A stretch of DNA of 64,000 nucleotides, taken from assembly GCA_963920635.1 (NCBI GenBank), contig OY987301.1:55744560-55808559 (forward strand), read 5' to 3'. Positions 28,888-38,336 of this stretch are shown here, in pieces. The translations under genes were made by a program, and so were the position numbers. Within the stretch, counting starts at the first letter, position 1, and every line of letters begins with the position of its first letter. This DNA comes from Pseudeuparius sepicola. Its lineage: Eukaryota > Arthropoda > Insecta > Coleoptera > Anthribidae. The notes below the pieces were generated by a model. That model saw nothing but the letters and a program-made list of their open reading frames with translations, searched no databases and had not been told where the DNA came from.

Positions 28888-29676
28888 GCATAAGTTGAAT
28901 CATATATATATATAATATTACACATAGTTTTAAACCAACGCTTTGTTATTCATTTCTCACCCAATACCATTATAAACACCAAGCAATAAAATTTTATTAC
29001 GTGCAATACAGAGTCGCTCGGTAGCTAAATACAAAAGTAATATTTTTCTCCTAAGCAGACCATACTTTAGCATAAGCGTACGTGCACACTTCCGGCTGAG
29101 GGAGATGTAAGAAAGGTAAAAAATATAGTCAGGGGATTTTACATAGCGATCGTCCTCGCTCGAACTCGCACGGACAAGCAGTAGCAAGCGGATACCTAAA
29201 ATCCCAGAACATTTGTAGTATCAAACTGTAGTTTTTAAGTAAATATTTTATTAAACGTTTATTTTCTTATATTCGAGAATTTAATTTAAATAATAATAAT
29301 AAAACAATTATCCAATAATACATTTCATTTACAATAATACCAATGGTCTAGTTTTTGCACCTGTTTTACATATTAAGCATGTATCTTGCCGAAAAGCTAT
29401 GCTTTAGCATAACCGTACGTGCACACTTCCGGCTGAGCGATGTAAGAAAGGTAAAAAATACAGCCAGGGGATTTTACATAGCGATCATCCTCACACGGAC
29501 AAGCAGTAGCATGCGACTACCTAAAATCCCAGAACATTTGTAGGTATCAAACTGTAGTTTTTAATAAAATATTTTATTTCACGTTTATTTTCTTATAGTC
29601 AGGAATTTAATTTAAATAATAATAATAAGAACAGAATTATCCAATAATACATTTTATTTACAATAATACATTTTAT
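28888..29676. repeat. non-coding Polinton segment with a tandem partial duplication
   Basis: Blocks at about 29053-29230 and 29395-29560 are near copies (acttccggctgag, gatgtaagaaaggtaaaaaa, gcgatc, acctaaaatcccagaacatt). The interval 29320-29404 also duplicates the 3' end of the neighbouring zinc-protein gene (about 29650-29745), so a unit of roughly 350 bp appears to have been tandemly copied and then decayed. Confidence 0.6.
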
Positions 29677-30177
29677 TTACAATAATGGTATAATTTTTGC
29701 ACCTGCTTTACACATCAAGCAGGTGTCTTGCCGAAAAGCTATGTAAAGCTTTTCTTTACAGGCACTACACCGCATGAATCTTTGCAAAGGCATTTCTGTC
29801 AAAGAAAAATGTAAAGTTTCATGCCGATGCTTCGCATTGTCGGTGAAACCATTCAGGGAAACCTCTGTAAAATCTACCACATACGCACGGTAACAATTTA
29901 GGCACAAACGCGCCCTTTCTGTTACCTTTACATATGCGGCAGATACACAGAGGCCCCCCACTGTCCAGTTATTATAACCCTCGGTCGGGTTAATGGGTAC
30001 ACTTTTCGCCACGACGGAGTCATCGCGGCCAACGTCTACCCCTTCATCTTCGTCACTAGCATCATCGTCGTCAATGTCGTCGATGTCTCTTCTCAATTCT
30101 GCAGGCACCGTTTTCTCAATCTCTTCTTTTTCTTCTAACGCAAGTTGGTATAGGGAATTATGTATGGAGGCAGCCAT
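29677..30177 (-). CDS. Polinton zinc protein with three Cys pairs
   Basis: 166 residues. The N-terminal half is very acidic (DIDDIDDDDASDEDEG near residues 31-46). The C-terminal half has three C-x2-C knuckles: CLNC near residue 92, CSAC near 136 and CLMC near 153, plus His residues (KHRHETLH), suggesting a zinc ribbon or treble-clef. An acidic tail with a zinc fold is compatible with a transcription factor or DNA-binding regulator, but this is inference. A TATAAAAA box on the minus strand (complement of 30242-30249) lies about 65 bp upstream. It is divergent from the gene at 30398, sharing a 220-bp promoter region. Confidence 0.65.
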   Translation of the reverse strand: MAASIHNSLYQLALEEKEEIEKTVPAELRRDIDDIDDDDASDEDEGVDVGRDDSVVAKSVPINPTEGYNNWTVGGLCVSAAYVKVTERARLCLNCYRAYVVDFTEVSLNGFTDNAKHRHETLHFSLTEMPLQRFMRCSACKEKLYIAFRQDTCLMCKAGAKIIPLL

Positions 30178-30241
30178 TGTTATTAAATTTAATTTGTTTG
30201 GAGAAAAACTGTAACTGATGTCTATTGAGATATCTCCAGAG

Positions 30242-30346
30242 TTTTTATAGTCTAAAACATCAACCTGTACGAGATGTCTAGGAGGGGATCCCCTCCCCTT
30301 TCTGATGATGCCAAACTGTTTTCGTATTAAAAGAGGGGTATAAAAG
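30242..30346. promoter_or_regulatory. bidirectional Polinton promoter
   Basis: Between divergent genes at 30177 (minus) and 30398 (plus): a minus-strand TATAAAAA (complement of 30242-30249), the shared 14-mer atcccctccccttt at 30288-30301 within a ggaggggatcccctcc palindrome, and a plus-strand TATAAAAG at 30339-30346 that continues as gcacac. Confidence 0.65.
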
Positions 30347-30397
30347 GCACACTTTAGCTAAGTGAACCAATGTAATCGTCTAAGTGTATTCAAGAAA

Positions 30398-30928
30398 ATG
30401 ACTCCATCCATAAGATACTTGGTAGATGTTGATGGTTTCCACGTCAACGGAAAATTTTTAGTTAAGGAACTTGGAATATTTGATATGAAATGGAAACAGT
30501 CCACCTCCAAATATTATTCTGTTGGAAGCTATTACGCTCTCAATTCAAAAGACGCCAGAACCGCAAGGTGGGTCACTAACAATCTTCATGGATTGAGATA
30601 TGAGGATCAGAAAGGCGACCAACCGCAAGACGACATCATCAAAGAATTTCGGCGTCTGGGCTTCAATTCAGGTGATCAAAACATTGGTTATAAAGGCGGA
30701 CATGTGGAGTTGGATCTCTTAAAGGCAGCAGGATTTGGACATTTAGCCTATAATATAGAACAACTGGGATGTCCCAAATTTGATATTATAGTCGGGGAAA
30801 ATCCTGAATTATATAATCAGGTTAAAAAAAAACAATGTAAAAGACATTTGCAAAATTTACGAAAACCCGTGCACTGTCCTCAGGTAGAGTTATGTGTTTT
30901 TGCAGAATACATTTATAAGTGTTTGTAA
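30398..30928 (+). CDS. conserved Polinton protein, possible nuclease-like fold
   Basis: 176 residues from the ATG at 30398, the first after the TATA box; a longer frame from a GTG at 30362 is not needed. It starts IRYLVDVDGFHVNGKFLVKE, a beta-hairpin with Asp-x-Asp and a following Glu that recalls the first strand of RNase H/DEDD-type nucleases. Later parts contain FRRLGFNSGDQ, KGGHVELDLLKAAGF and a Cys/His-rich C-terminus (CKRHLQNLRKPVHCP). Proteins with a VDVDGFH-like start occur beside insect Polinton genes as far as I recall, but the nuclease assignment is only structural impression. It has its own promoter and is independent of the capsid block. Confidence 0.6.
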   Translation: MTPSIRYLVDVDGFHVNGKFLVKELGIFDMKWKQSTSKYYSVGSYYALNSKDARTARWVTNNLHGLRYEDQKGDQPQDDIIKEFRRLGFNSGDQNIGYKGGHVELDLLKAAGFGHLAYNIEQLGCPKFDIIVGENPELYNQVKKKQCKRHLQNLRKPVHCPQVELCVFAEYIYKCL

Positions 30929-31621
30929 TATATTTAGTTAGTAATAGTTTTTTTTAATACGTTTTTTATATTATCCTGTACATACAAATAAATATTTTAA
31001 CATATCTTTTGTGTTTTATGTCCTATTTAAATATATGCTATAAAAAGTGATACATTTTTTTTAAATTTTAATTCCTCCATTTCAGAAAACTGTATTTTTT
31101 GCTGTTTTTTATTTTGAAATAAATGGAACAACTAATCTGCATATTTGAGTTATTCCAAATTTCATAAAGATTGCAACTACTGATTTTCTTTTATGAATTG
31201 ACGTGTGATCAATACAATGAAAATATTAGATTTTTAATACAGGTCGTGCCCTCTATTTCTGTAGGGAAACAACTACAGTCGTGCTTCAAAAGTACTACCA
31301 ATTGATCGATATTTCGCCGAATACTTTACCCTTGCAACAGGTATGCGCAAGGGGGTTCGAAAGATACCGCTGGGTGGTTCGAAGGCCCCGCCGTCGAGGG
31401 CGCGCTATGAGTCTCAGGAACGCGGCGGCTGCGCAGTCAACTGGGTTTACCTGGCTGCGGGCATTCTCTATGAATTTTACAATTTTTGTTGCATGATTGT
31501 ATTGTGTGCTTGGAGAAGGGACCATCTTGCCAACCCAGTATAGCGTTGTCACTTTTAAAATACAAATATGAAATAAAATTCAAAATATTAGTAAAAGTTT
31601 TATTTTTTACAAGTATATTAG
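30929..31621. other. non-coding Polinton spacer with a GC-rich insert
   Basis: The region is AT-rich except for a GC-rich block at about 31335-31470. The 27-base word gaccatcttgccaacccagt... at 31518-31544 recurs at 31701-31727 inside the 3' end of the next gene, suggesting a local duplication. Short ORFs here overlap the GC-rich block on both strands and are not supported. Confidence 0.5.
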
Positions 31622-32341
31622 TTACAATATGAAGGTATTTAATAGTGCAATTGTCTTTCTATAATCGTCCACATCTTCTGAGGGCCATGGAGAACAACAA
31701 GGACCATCTTGCCAACCCAGTATAGCGTCAGGATTTTCTTCGTACTTTTTTACGTTTTTATTTAACCATTCCATAATTAAATGCACTTTGTTTTCAGACG
31801 GTTGAAATTTGTAATTTAGTTTCAACTTAGTTAATGCAGCCTTAAAATTTTCTATATTCTTTGGAATTGCCATATATGCAGCCGCACATATGAAATCGTC
31901 AATACATTTATATATATCGTTGTAATTTTTTTTCATATTTTTCACTTGATAGGCTTCTATTTTCGGATTATACGGTAACTCCACACCATCAGCATCGTAA
32001 AGTAAATTAAGGACGTACAATTGGTGTGCAAAAGTATCTTTTAAACAATGATCCCTCAAAAGCTTACCAAGGTCAACGACATTGATTTCATTAATGCCTT
32101 CTCGCTCGAAAATATCACCAAGTATCCGTATAAAGTTATCCATTCTTCGCTTGCTCTCCAGCATCAAACAATAATCGGCCTCGTCGCACTCTTTACTTTC
32201 GGCAATTGTTTTGAAGCACTTATCAAATATTAAAAAATTCGGTTTATTCAGGAGAGAAATTAAATTTTTACCGTAACACGAACGTTTCATTTCGTATAGC
32301 GCGGCTCTGAAAGCTCTGAATTCAACTGTAAGCTGCACCAT
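31622..32341 (-). CDS. unclassified helical Polinton protein
   Basis: 239 residues if started at the Met at 32341 (MVQLTVEFRAFRAALYEMKR); the frame is open 123 bp further upstream, but that part overlaps the C-rich promoter shared with PolB. The sequence is predicted helical and mixed in charge, with scattered Cys and a distinctive end (GWQDGPCCSPWPSEDVDDYR). No catalytic motif or membrane segment is apparent and no family was recognised. It diverges from PolB across about 190 bp, so the two may be co-expressed. Confidence 0.6.
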   Translation of the reverse strand: MVQLTVEFRAFRAALYEMKRSCYGKNLISLLNKPNFLIFDKCFKTIAESKECDEADYCLMLESKRRMDNFIRILGDIFEREGINEINVVDLGKLLRDHCLKDTFAHQLYVLNLLYDADGVELPYNPKIEAYQVKNMKKNYNDIYKCIDDFICAAAYMAIPKNIENFKAALTKLKLNYKFQPSENKVHLIMEWLNKNVKKYEENPDAILGWQDGPCCSPWPSEDVDDYRKTIALLNTFIL

Positions 32342-32390
32342 TTTGATACGTATGGTAGGCAATTTCAACATCTTATATTGCCAGCTCCCT

Positions 32391-32459
32391 ATCCCCTCCC
32401 CTTTCGTGCCGAAACAGATCCTATGAGAAAACAGTGGGGAAAAATAGATTAAAAAGGCA
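32391..32459 (+). promoter_or_regulatory. PolB promoter: C-rich 14-mer and TATA-like box
   Basis: atcccctccccttt at 32391-32404, identical to the copy at 30288-30301. A TATA-like agattaaaaaggca at 32446-32459 resembles TATAAAAGGCA boxes of other Polinton genes. PolB starts at 32533. Confidence 0.6.
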
Positions 32460-32532
32460 TGCAACGCATATAGATTTTCAAAACGTTTCGAAACAGCTAA
32501 AGCTAAGAATAATTTATTGCTAAGTTTTCATT

Positions 32533-35500
32533 ATGTCATTTGTTGAAAGTGACAAAATTGTTCAAACTTTCGAAAAAGCATTGGATTTATTAAGGGACAG
32601 CACGCAGGAAAGAGTTTTAGAGCAATGGACAAAAAAATTACAAGCAAATATTAAATTACATAATACTGCAATAAAGAAAGGAGACTATAATCACGGTACG
32701 CTGATGAAACTTCAGACAAATTTGGGTCATCTGAAAAGGATCGGCGTATACTTTAAATCATGGAAACATACGGGGGCTGGTCAAAAACGTGAAAAGAGAT
32801 CTGATCGATTGAAGTGGGAAGACACTCAGTCCGCCTTTCAAAATAGAATAAGGTCAGGTATTATAGTAAACATACTTCACATAGATATAGTAAAGTTTTT
32901 AAATGACGCATTTTTTCCTTTTAAAAATCGTATAAATCAAATTTTACGTTCTCTAAATGTAGTTAAAGTAAATACTGTCTTCTGTGGTGAATTTGTGAAA
33001 ATATCTGGCGATGGTGAAATCTTTAGTAACAAGTATTTTAATACAAAAAATGCTGCAATCGATCGTGGCGTTGATATAAAGCAATGGTTTAATGACAATG
33101 TTAGCGCTATTATTTTGAGAAAACTTGACGATTTTGAAAATGAAGGGTCCAATTGGAGCTTACATAAAATATTAAGTTTAGAGGTTAATATAAACAAAGT
33201 TGGATTTGGAAACGGTGGAACGTCATACATAGCTCTGCCCTACGAAATTTCAAGTAAAAAAGCGTGCATTAACGTCCAAAATCAGGATGAGGCTTGTTTC
33301 GCGTGGGCTATCGTTTCAGCGCTTTATCCAACACATTCTAATGCGCATCGAGTAAGTTCATACCCTCATTACTCCACAGTTTTAAATTTGGAGGGGATAG
33401 ATTTCCCGATGACATTGCCACAGATTACAAAATTTGAGCAGTTAAATAAAATATCTGTAAACGTGTATGTTCTGGAGTTAGTGGGCAAAGAAAAAACATC
33501 TAGATTTATGACTGTACCTGTCAGATTAACAAAAAATAAACTTGATAGACATGTGAATTTACTTCTTATTCAAAATGAATATTCGCCAAATATCGGGGAA
33601 TTCGAAGCTCCCCCTCAAGACGAGTCGATGGATAATATAAAATATCATTTTTGTTGGATAAAGGATCTTTCTAAATTAGTCTCAAAACAATTAAACAACC
33701 ATAAAAGACGTGTATTTATATGTGACAGATGCTTAAATTATTTTACATCTCAAGATAAATTGAACGAGCATGCTACTAACTGTGAACAAATAAATCAATG
33801 CAAAATTGAATTTCCCAAGGAAAAATTTATTGAGTTTAAAAATTTTGCACATAAAGAACATGTACCTTTCATAATCTACTCAGACGTGGAGGCGATGCTA
33901 ACACCCGTCCACGATCTGCAAACCGAGACGAAAACTAAAAAATATCAAAAACATGTGGCCTATAGTGCTGCATACTATTTCAAATGTACATTCGATGACT
34001 CATTATCTTTCTACAACAGCTATCGTGGACCCCAATGTTTATCTTGGTTTGCAGATCAGCTGGATGAGACCGCGAAATTTGTAGCCTCTAAATTAAAAAT
34101 TGTGGAGCCTATGGACGAAACCATTAGCCTTAAGGATGCTAGCGAAAACTGTCATATTTGCGAGAAAAAATTCATAGACACTGACATAATTGTGCGCGAT
34201 CATTGTCACTTAACCGGCAAATTTCGCGGCTACGCCCACCAAAATTGTAATTTGAATTATAAGAACTCTTTTATGATTCCCGTAGTATTTCACAATCTAA
34301 GTGGATACGACAGCCATTTTATAATAAGGGACCTTGCCAAAAGAAATCACATTACTCTGCTTCCGATAAACAAAGAAAAATATATTAGTTTTACTATGTT
34401 TGATAATGAGACAAATATCAAGTTTCGCTTTATCGACTCTTTTAGATTTCTAGGTTTTTCGCTTGATACTCTCGTTTCCTCTCTAAAAAGTGACGATTTC
34501 GTAAATGCTAAAAAAGAATTTCACCATTTGTCACCTGAAAAGTTTACATTGTTAACCAGGAAGGGCGTTTTTTGCTATGATTACATAGACTCGTTTAAAA
34601 AATTAGAGGAAACCTCATTACCTTCAATCGATCAATTCTATAACAAACTAAACGATGTTGAAATCGACGAAAAAGACTACAGACACGCACAATTAGTATG
34701 GGAAAAGTTCAATATAACTAACTTGGGCGAATACTCCGATCTGTATTTAAAAACCGATGTGATGCTGCTTACAGATGTGTTTGAGAATTTTAGAAAATCG
34801 TGTTACAAAAACTATGGATTAGATCCTGCTTGGTATTACACATTACCGGGATACACTTGGGACTGTATGCTCAAATATACCAACTGCAAACTGGAGACAT
34901 TCCAAGACATCGATATTTTATTATTTTTCGAAAAAGCTGTAAGAGGTGGAATAAGTCAGTGTAGCCATCGCTTTTCCGAAGCGAATAATAAATATATGCG
35001 AAGCTATGACTCCACCAAACCTTCCAAATTTATTGCCTATTTCGACGTTAACAACTTATATGGCTGGGCGATGTGTGAGCATCTCCCTTATGGCGGATTT
35101 GAATGGATTGAGGACTCAGAGTTTGACGTTACCAAGATTGCCGACGATGCAGACGAAGGCTATGTCTTGGAGGTGGATTTGTCGTACCCAGATCATCTGC
35201 ATGATGTGCATAAAGACCTCCCGTTTGCAGCAGAGCAGCGAAAACCACCAGGATCGAAATTTTCCAAGCTTATGCCCACACTTCATGACAAGAAGAATTA
35301 CATAATTCATTACAGAGCGCTTAAACAGGCTTTGAGAAACGGTCTAGTTTTGACCAAAATCCACAGAATTCTGAAGTTTAAACAGGCCCCCTGGCTAGCT
35401 CCTTACATACAGTTTAATACACGCTTGAGACAGCAAGCATCGTTAGAATTTGAAAAAACTATAATCAAACTCATGAACAACGCAGTTTATGGTAAAACAA

Positions 35501-36270
35501 TGGAGAACATAAGGAAACACAGGGTTGTTAAACTATTACGCAAATGGGCTGGTAGGTTTGGAGCAAAACATTATATTTCTAGCCCACGTTTTAAGAGCAG
35601 AACCATATTTGATGAAAATTTAGTTAGCGTAGAACTAAATAAGACGAGTATTATTTTCAATAAGCCCCTCTATGTGGGAATGGCAATACTCGATATCTCA
35701 AAAACATGCGTTTATGAATTTCATTATGAATTTATGCTACGCAAATTATCTGACTGTACGCTCTTGTATACCGATACTGATAGCCTAGTATATGAAATAC
35801 GCTGTAATGACGTTTTTAAAGACATTATTAAAGATAATATAGAACGTTTTGATACTAGTGACTACCCCCAAGATAATAAATATGGTATTCCATTGGTAAA
35901 TAAAAAAGTTCCGGGATTAATGAAAGATGAACTTAATGGTAGCATTATAACTCACTTTGCGGGTCTTAGATCTAAGATGTATGCTTATCTGATTGAGGGG
36001 AAAAAAATTTGTATTAAGAAATCGAAAGGAGTCAAGAAAAACGTTGTATCGAGACATATAACGTACAACGATTATGTAAGTTGTTTGTTTGACAAGAAAC
36101 AAAAAATTATAAACCAACGTTCTATACGTTCGTTTGCTCATGATGTTTTCAGTCTCGAACAGTCTAAAATTGGCTTGAATCCTTTCGATGATAAGCGATA
36201 TTTAGTTAATAGTATTGTAACTCTTCCTTGGGGACACAAAGCTATAAGGCATATTGAATGTAATATGTAA
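32533..36270 (+). CDS. PolB: protein-primed family B DNA polymerase
   Basis: 1245 residues, the usual size for Polinton polymerases, no stops. Exonuclease motifs: Exo I YSDVEA (Asp451, Glu453), Exo II NLSGYDSHF (Asp593), Exo III YSDLYLKTD (Asp736, Asp742). Polymerase motifs: A YFDVNNLYGW (Asp838), B KLMNNAVYGK (Lys979, Tyr986), C LYTDTDSLVY (Asp1081, Asp1083). Between Exo I and Exo II lies a CHIC...VRDHCHLTGKFRGYAH..CN module (about 540-575), the pattern of endonuclease VII-like His-Asn zinc nucleases. A C-x2-C zinc finger is near 397-418, and the N-terminal QNQDEACFAW...HRVSSY motif (about 255-280) is typical of Polinton PolB. The large unassigned N-terminus may include the terminal-protein function. 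Confidence 0.95.
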   Translation: MSFVESDKIVQTFEKALDLLRDSTQERVLEQWTKKLQANIKLHNTAIKKGDYNHGTLMKLQTNLGHLKRIGVYFKSWKHTGAGQKREKRSDRLKWEDTQSAFQNRIRSGIIVNILHIDIVKFLNDAFFPFKNRINQILRSLNVVKVNTVFCGEFVKISGDGEIFSNKYFNTKNAAIDRGVDIKQWFNDNVSAIILRKLDDFENEGSNWSLHKILSLEVNINKVGFGNGGTSYIALPYEISSKKACINVQNQDEACFAWAIVSALYPTHSNAHRVSSYPHYSTVLNLEGIDFPMTLPQITKFEQLNKISVNVYVLELVGKEKTSRFMTVPVRLTKNKLDRHVNLLLIQNEYSPNIGEFEAPPQDESMDNIKYHFCWIKDLSKLVSKQLNNHKRRVFICDRCLNYFTSQDKLNEHATNCEQINQCKIEFPKEKFIEFKNFAHKEHVPFIIYSDVEAMLTPVHDLQTETKTKKYQKHVAYSAAYYFKCTFDDSLSFYNSYRGPQCLSWFADQLDETAKFVASKLKIVEPMDETISLKDASENCHICEKKFIDTDIIVRDHCHLTGKFRGYAHQNCNLNYKNSFMIPVVFHNLSGYDSHFIIRDLAKRNHITLLPINKEKYISFTMFDNETNIKFRFIDSFRFLGFSLDTLVSSLKSDDFVNAKKEFHHLSPEKFTLLTRKGVFCYDYIDSFKKLEETSLPSIDQFYNKLNDVEIDEKDYRHAQLVWEKFNITNLGEYSDLYLKTDVMLLTDVFENFRKSCYKNYGLDPAWYYTLPGYTWDCMLKYTNCKLETFQDIDILLFFEKAVRGGISQCSHRFSEANNKYMRSYDSTKPSKFIAYFDVNNLYGWAMCEHLPYGGFEWIEDSEFDVTKIADDADEGYVLEVDLSYPDHLHDVHKDLPFAAEQRKPPGSKFSKLMPTLHDKKNYIIHYRALKQALRNGLVLTKIHRILKFKQAPWLAPYIQFNTRLRQQASLEFEKTIIKLMNNAVYGKTMENIRKHRVVKLLRKWAGRFGAKHYISSPRFKSRTIFDENLVSVELNKTSIIFNKPLYVGMAILDISKTCVYEFHYEFMLRKLSDCTLLYTDTDSLVYEIRCNDVFKDIIKDNIERFDTSDYPQDNKYGIPLVNKKVPGLMKDELNGSIITHFAGLRSKMYAYLIEGKKICIKKSKGVKKNVVSRHITYNDYVSCLFDKKQKIINQRSIRSFAHDVFSLEQSKIGLNPFDDKRYLVNSIVTLPWGHKAIRHIECNM

Positions 36271-36313
36271 GGATGTAAAAATAAAAAACCCATATTTGTA
36301 GAACGTTGTTTTA

Positions 36314-36949
36314 TTAAACCAACCTTCTTCTATACAAATCAGCCAACAGAAACTCTTTGTAAAAACAGAAGAGTTCAAAAATACAAAAGGTTTCTATACT
36401 AAATGTAATATTACATAATATTAATATAATGTCTGTTTCATTTAAGTTACTACTTACTACTAGATGATTGACTTTATCTAAGAAATTACAATAGAAATCA
36501 TAAAAATCAAAGCGGAGCAAAAAGCCAAATCTCAAAGATGCACTTATGCTAACGTTTAACAATTCAAAAATATCTGCCTCGGTAAAATAAACATACACAT
36601 TATTTTTTCTAAGCGACACGTGCTGATTTCCATCGGCGTCAATCACCGTACTTAGAACCATACGTGAGTCGAATCTGGCAAACATTGGAGCTCCACCATT
36701 ATTAATAAATTCACATACATGTTCCAATAATTTATTCCATTCAGAGTAGTTCAAGGAAATTACTGTCCGATCATGACAAAGGTATGTGATGATTACTGCT
36801 GGCTCAAAATATTTCTTGAGACTCAACCCTGTATGAATGAATAATCCATTAGTTGATTTGATCGGAAAACATGCTGCCAAAAGCAAAGAATCTTCTACAA
36901 TATCATTTTCACTGCTGCTTACATCGGATTCGTAACCACTGTCAGACAT
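36314..36949 (-). CDS. Polinton protein with possible PC4-like domain
   Basis: About 211 residues from the Met at 36949 (MSDSGYESDVSSSENDIVED); an in-frame earlier Met at 36982 would overlap the integrase stop. The Ser/Asp/Glu-rich N-terminus is followed by LFIHTGLSLKKYFEPAVIIT and VISLNYSEWNKLL, which resembles the beta-sheet plus helix of the PC4/p15 single-stranded-DNA-binding coactivator fold (LKKY, ISL...W..L). The similarity is faint. The C-terminus is rich in Phe and aliphatic residues. It is the last gene of the minus-strand block and converges on PolB with about 40 bp between stops. Confidence 0.5.
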   Translation of the reverse strand: MSDSGYESDVSSSENDIVEDSLLLAACFPIKSTNGLFIHTGLSLKKYFEPAVIITYLCHDRTVISLNYSEWNKLLEHVCEFINNGGAPMFARFDSRMVLSTVIDADGNQHVSLRKNNVYVYFTEADIFELLNVSISASLRFGFLLRFDFYDFYCNFLDKVNHLVVSSNLNETDIILILCNITFSIETFCIFELFCFYKEFLLADLYRRRLV

Positions 36950-36974
36950 TTTGGCGGTTCGTTCACCGAGAGAA

Positions 36975-37919
36975 CTACACAATGTTTGTTTCGCTTATCC
37001 ACGAGTCGTGGCTTTTATCTAACCCGAGCCATCGCACAAGAACTTTCCCCCTCCTCCTTTGAAGCACTTTTTCCACCAAATAGATGTCAGGATTTGCCAC
37101 TTTTTGCAATTCTTCATTATAAAAACCACCCTTTATAGCTCTTCCACGTAAATCTTCTAACAAATATGTGGGAGGATTGGTGTGTTGTACTTTGATTATT
37201 TTGAACAACTCCGTTGTCCAATTAGGTCGATATCCCTTGTCAAATACATGTCTAGCTTTACTTATTCTCACAATGTCACCCTTCCTAAATTTACGAGTTT
37301 TGAAAACTTTTAAGTGACTGTTGTACACATTGGTGACTAAATGTTGCTCGTTGTTTTTGTTAACTTCACCAGGCTTCATTTGTATCGTTCTATGTTTCCT
37401 ATTATTGTACTCATTTACTACAGTAGGCAAAATATCAATCCACCTATATTTTCCATTTAGACTGAAATACTTGAATAATTTTTCTTTCAAAGTTCGTATT
37501 ACTCTTTCCACTATAGCTGCCTTTTTGTCGGTAAATGTACTGTAGTGATTAATTTGAAAAGTTTTCATCAATTTCTGGAATTCAGAGTTGTAAAATTCTT
37601 TGCCCTGATCGGTTTGTAAATTGTGAGGCTTGCGTCCCCCACTGTTTTTTAAAATATCTTTAAAAGCCTTTGTAACATCTGCTCCAGACTTGGATTGTAG
37701 CGGTCTACACCAGACATATTTGGAGAAAGAGTCAATTACAACTAATATGAATTTATTACCTCTATTACAGTAAGCATATTGATCTAACTGAGCAAGATCG
37801 GCTTGCCAAAGATCATCTAAGCCTTTGATAATAGTTCGACGTCGAGGATAATTTTTTCGAGCTGGTTTATGGAGTTCCCTAACTAACCGAACTTTTTCAT
37901 CACTATGACCGAAATTCAT
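36975..37919 (-). CDS. INT: Polinton integrase with C-terminal chromodomain
   Basis: 314 residues. Catalytic triad of the retroviral rve fold: Asp41 (WQADLAQL), Asp104 (LQTDQGKEF) and Glu138 (AIVERVIRTLK). The N-terminus has the LHKPARKNYPRRR lead-in and no recognisable HHCC finger. The C-terminus (about 276-314, YLVEKVLQRRRGKVLVRWLG...SWI) is a chromodomain-like module that could bias insertion by reading chromatin. The intact frame and the fresh 6-bp target duplication agree with integration by this enzyme. It probably joins the terminal repeats to host DNA in the nucleus. Confidence 0.92.
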   Translation of the reverse strand: MNFGHSDEKVRLVRELHKPARKNYPRRRTIIKGLDDLWQADLAQLDQYAYCNRGNKFILVVIDSFSKYVWCRPLQSKSGADVTKAFKDILKNSGGRKPHNLQTDQGKEFYNSEFQKLMKTFQINHYSTFTDKKAAIVERVIRTLKEKLFKYFSLNGKYRWIDILPTVVNEYNNRKHRTIQMKPGEVNKNNEQHLVTNVYNSHLKVFKTRKFRKGDIVRISKARHVFDKGYRPNWTTELFKIIKVQHTNPPTYLLEDLRGRAIKGGFYNEELQKVANPDIYLVEKVLQRRRGKVLVRWLGLDKSHDSWISETNIV

Positions 37920-37952
37920 TGTTCAACTGCTCAATTCCAACTTAAAATGAAA

Positions 37953-38300
37953 TTACTTTACACCGCTCTTTTGTTTATCCAATTTCAGTTGTTCTTTAAT
38001 CACATCCTGCTCTTGTGTTATTTTCTCTATGGCAGTTTGCAAAGCAACAGTATTTAATTCTAACAACTCTTTAAAATCCTGTATTTGCTGGGAAACGTTA
38101 TTTTTAAAGTCGTTTACTGACCGTAATAAAAAGTTATGACGCTCATCTAATATATTTCTAAGCTTTTCGTTATCTTTATTATATTGAAATGAAATAGCTG
38201 AAGCATCGCTATTCAATTTTTGGTTTTGGGACAAAGGAGAGTGCACAATGCCGCTAGCCTTTTTGTATTTCGACGAGCGTCCGAACTTGTTAAGAGTCAT
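37953..38300 (-). CDS. small coiled-coil Polinton protein
   Basis: 115 residues, basic N-terminus (TLNKFGRSSKYKKA), then a long amphipathic helix from about residue 45 to the end (NDEKLRNILDERHNFLLRS..., IEKITQEQDVIKEQLKLDKQ) with heptad-like leucines, a probable coiled coil. It lies 33 bp from the integrase start and 36 bp from the next gene, so it is part of the compact minus-strand block. Function unknown; a structural or scaffold role is one possibility. Confidence 0.65.
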   Translation of the reverse strand: MTLNKFGRSSKYKKASGIVHSPLSQNQKLNSDASAISFQYNKDNEKLRNILDERHNFLLRSVNDFKNNVSQQIQDFKELLELNTVALQTAIEKITQEQDVIKEQLKLDKQKSGVK

Positions 38301-38336
38301 TTTGTAACTAACTGTATATTGACAGTAATTATACTT

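Noticed and set aside
28957..29187. 76-codon minus-strand ORF
   Set aside because: It falls in a tandem-duplicated non-coding block and its partner copy at 29395-29560 does not keep the frame.
31281..31552. Overlapping ORFs in the GC-rich Polinton spacer
   Set aside because: They overlap on both strands, lack a promoter motif, and coincide with a duplicated fragment of the neighbouring gene.
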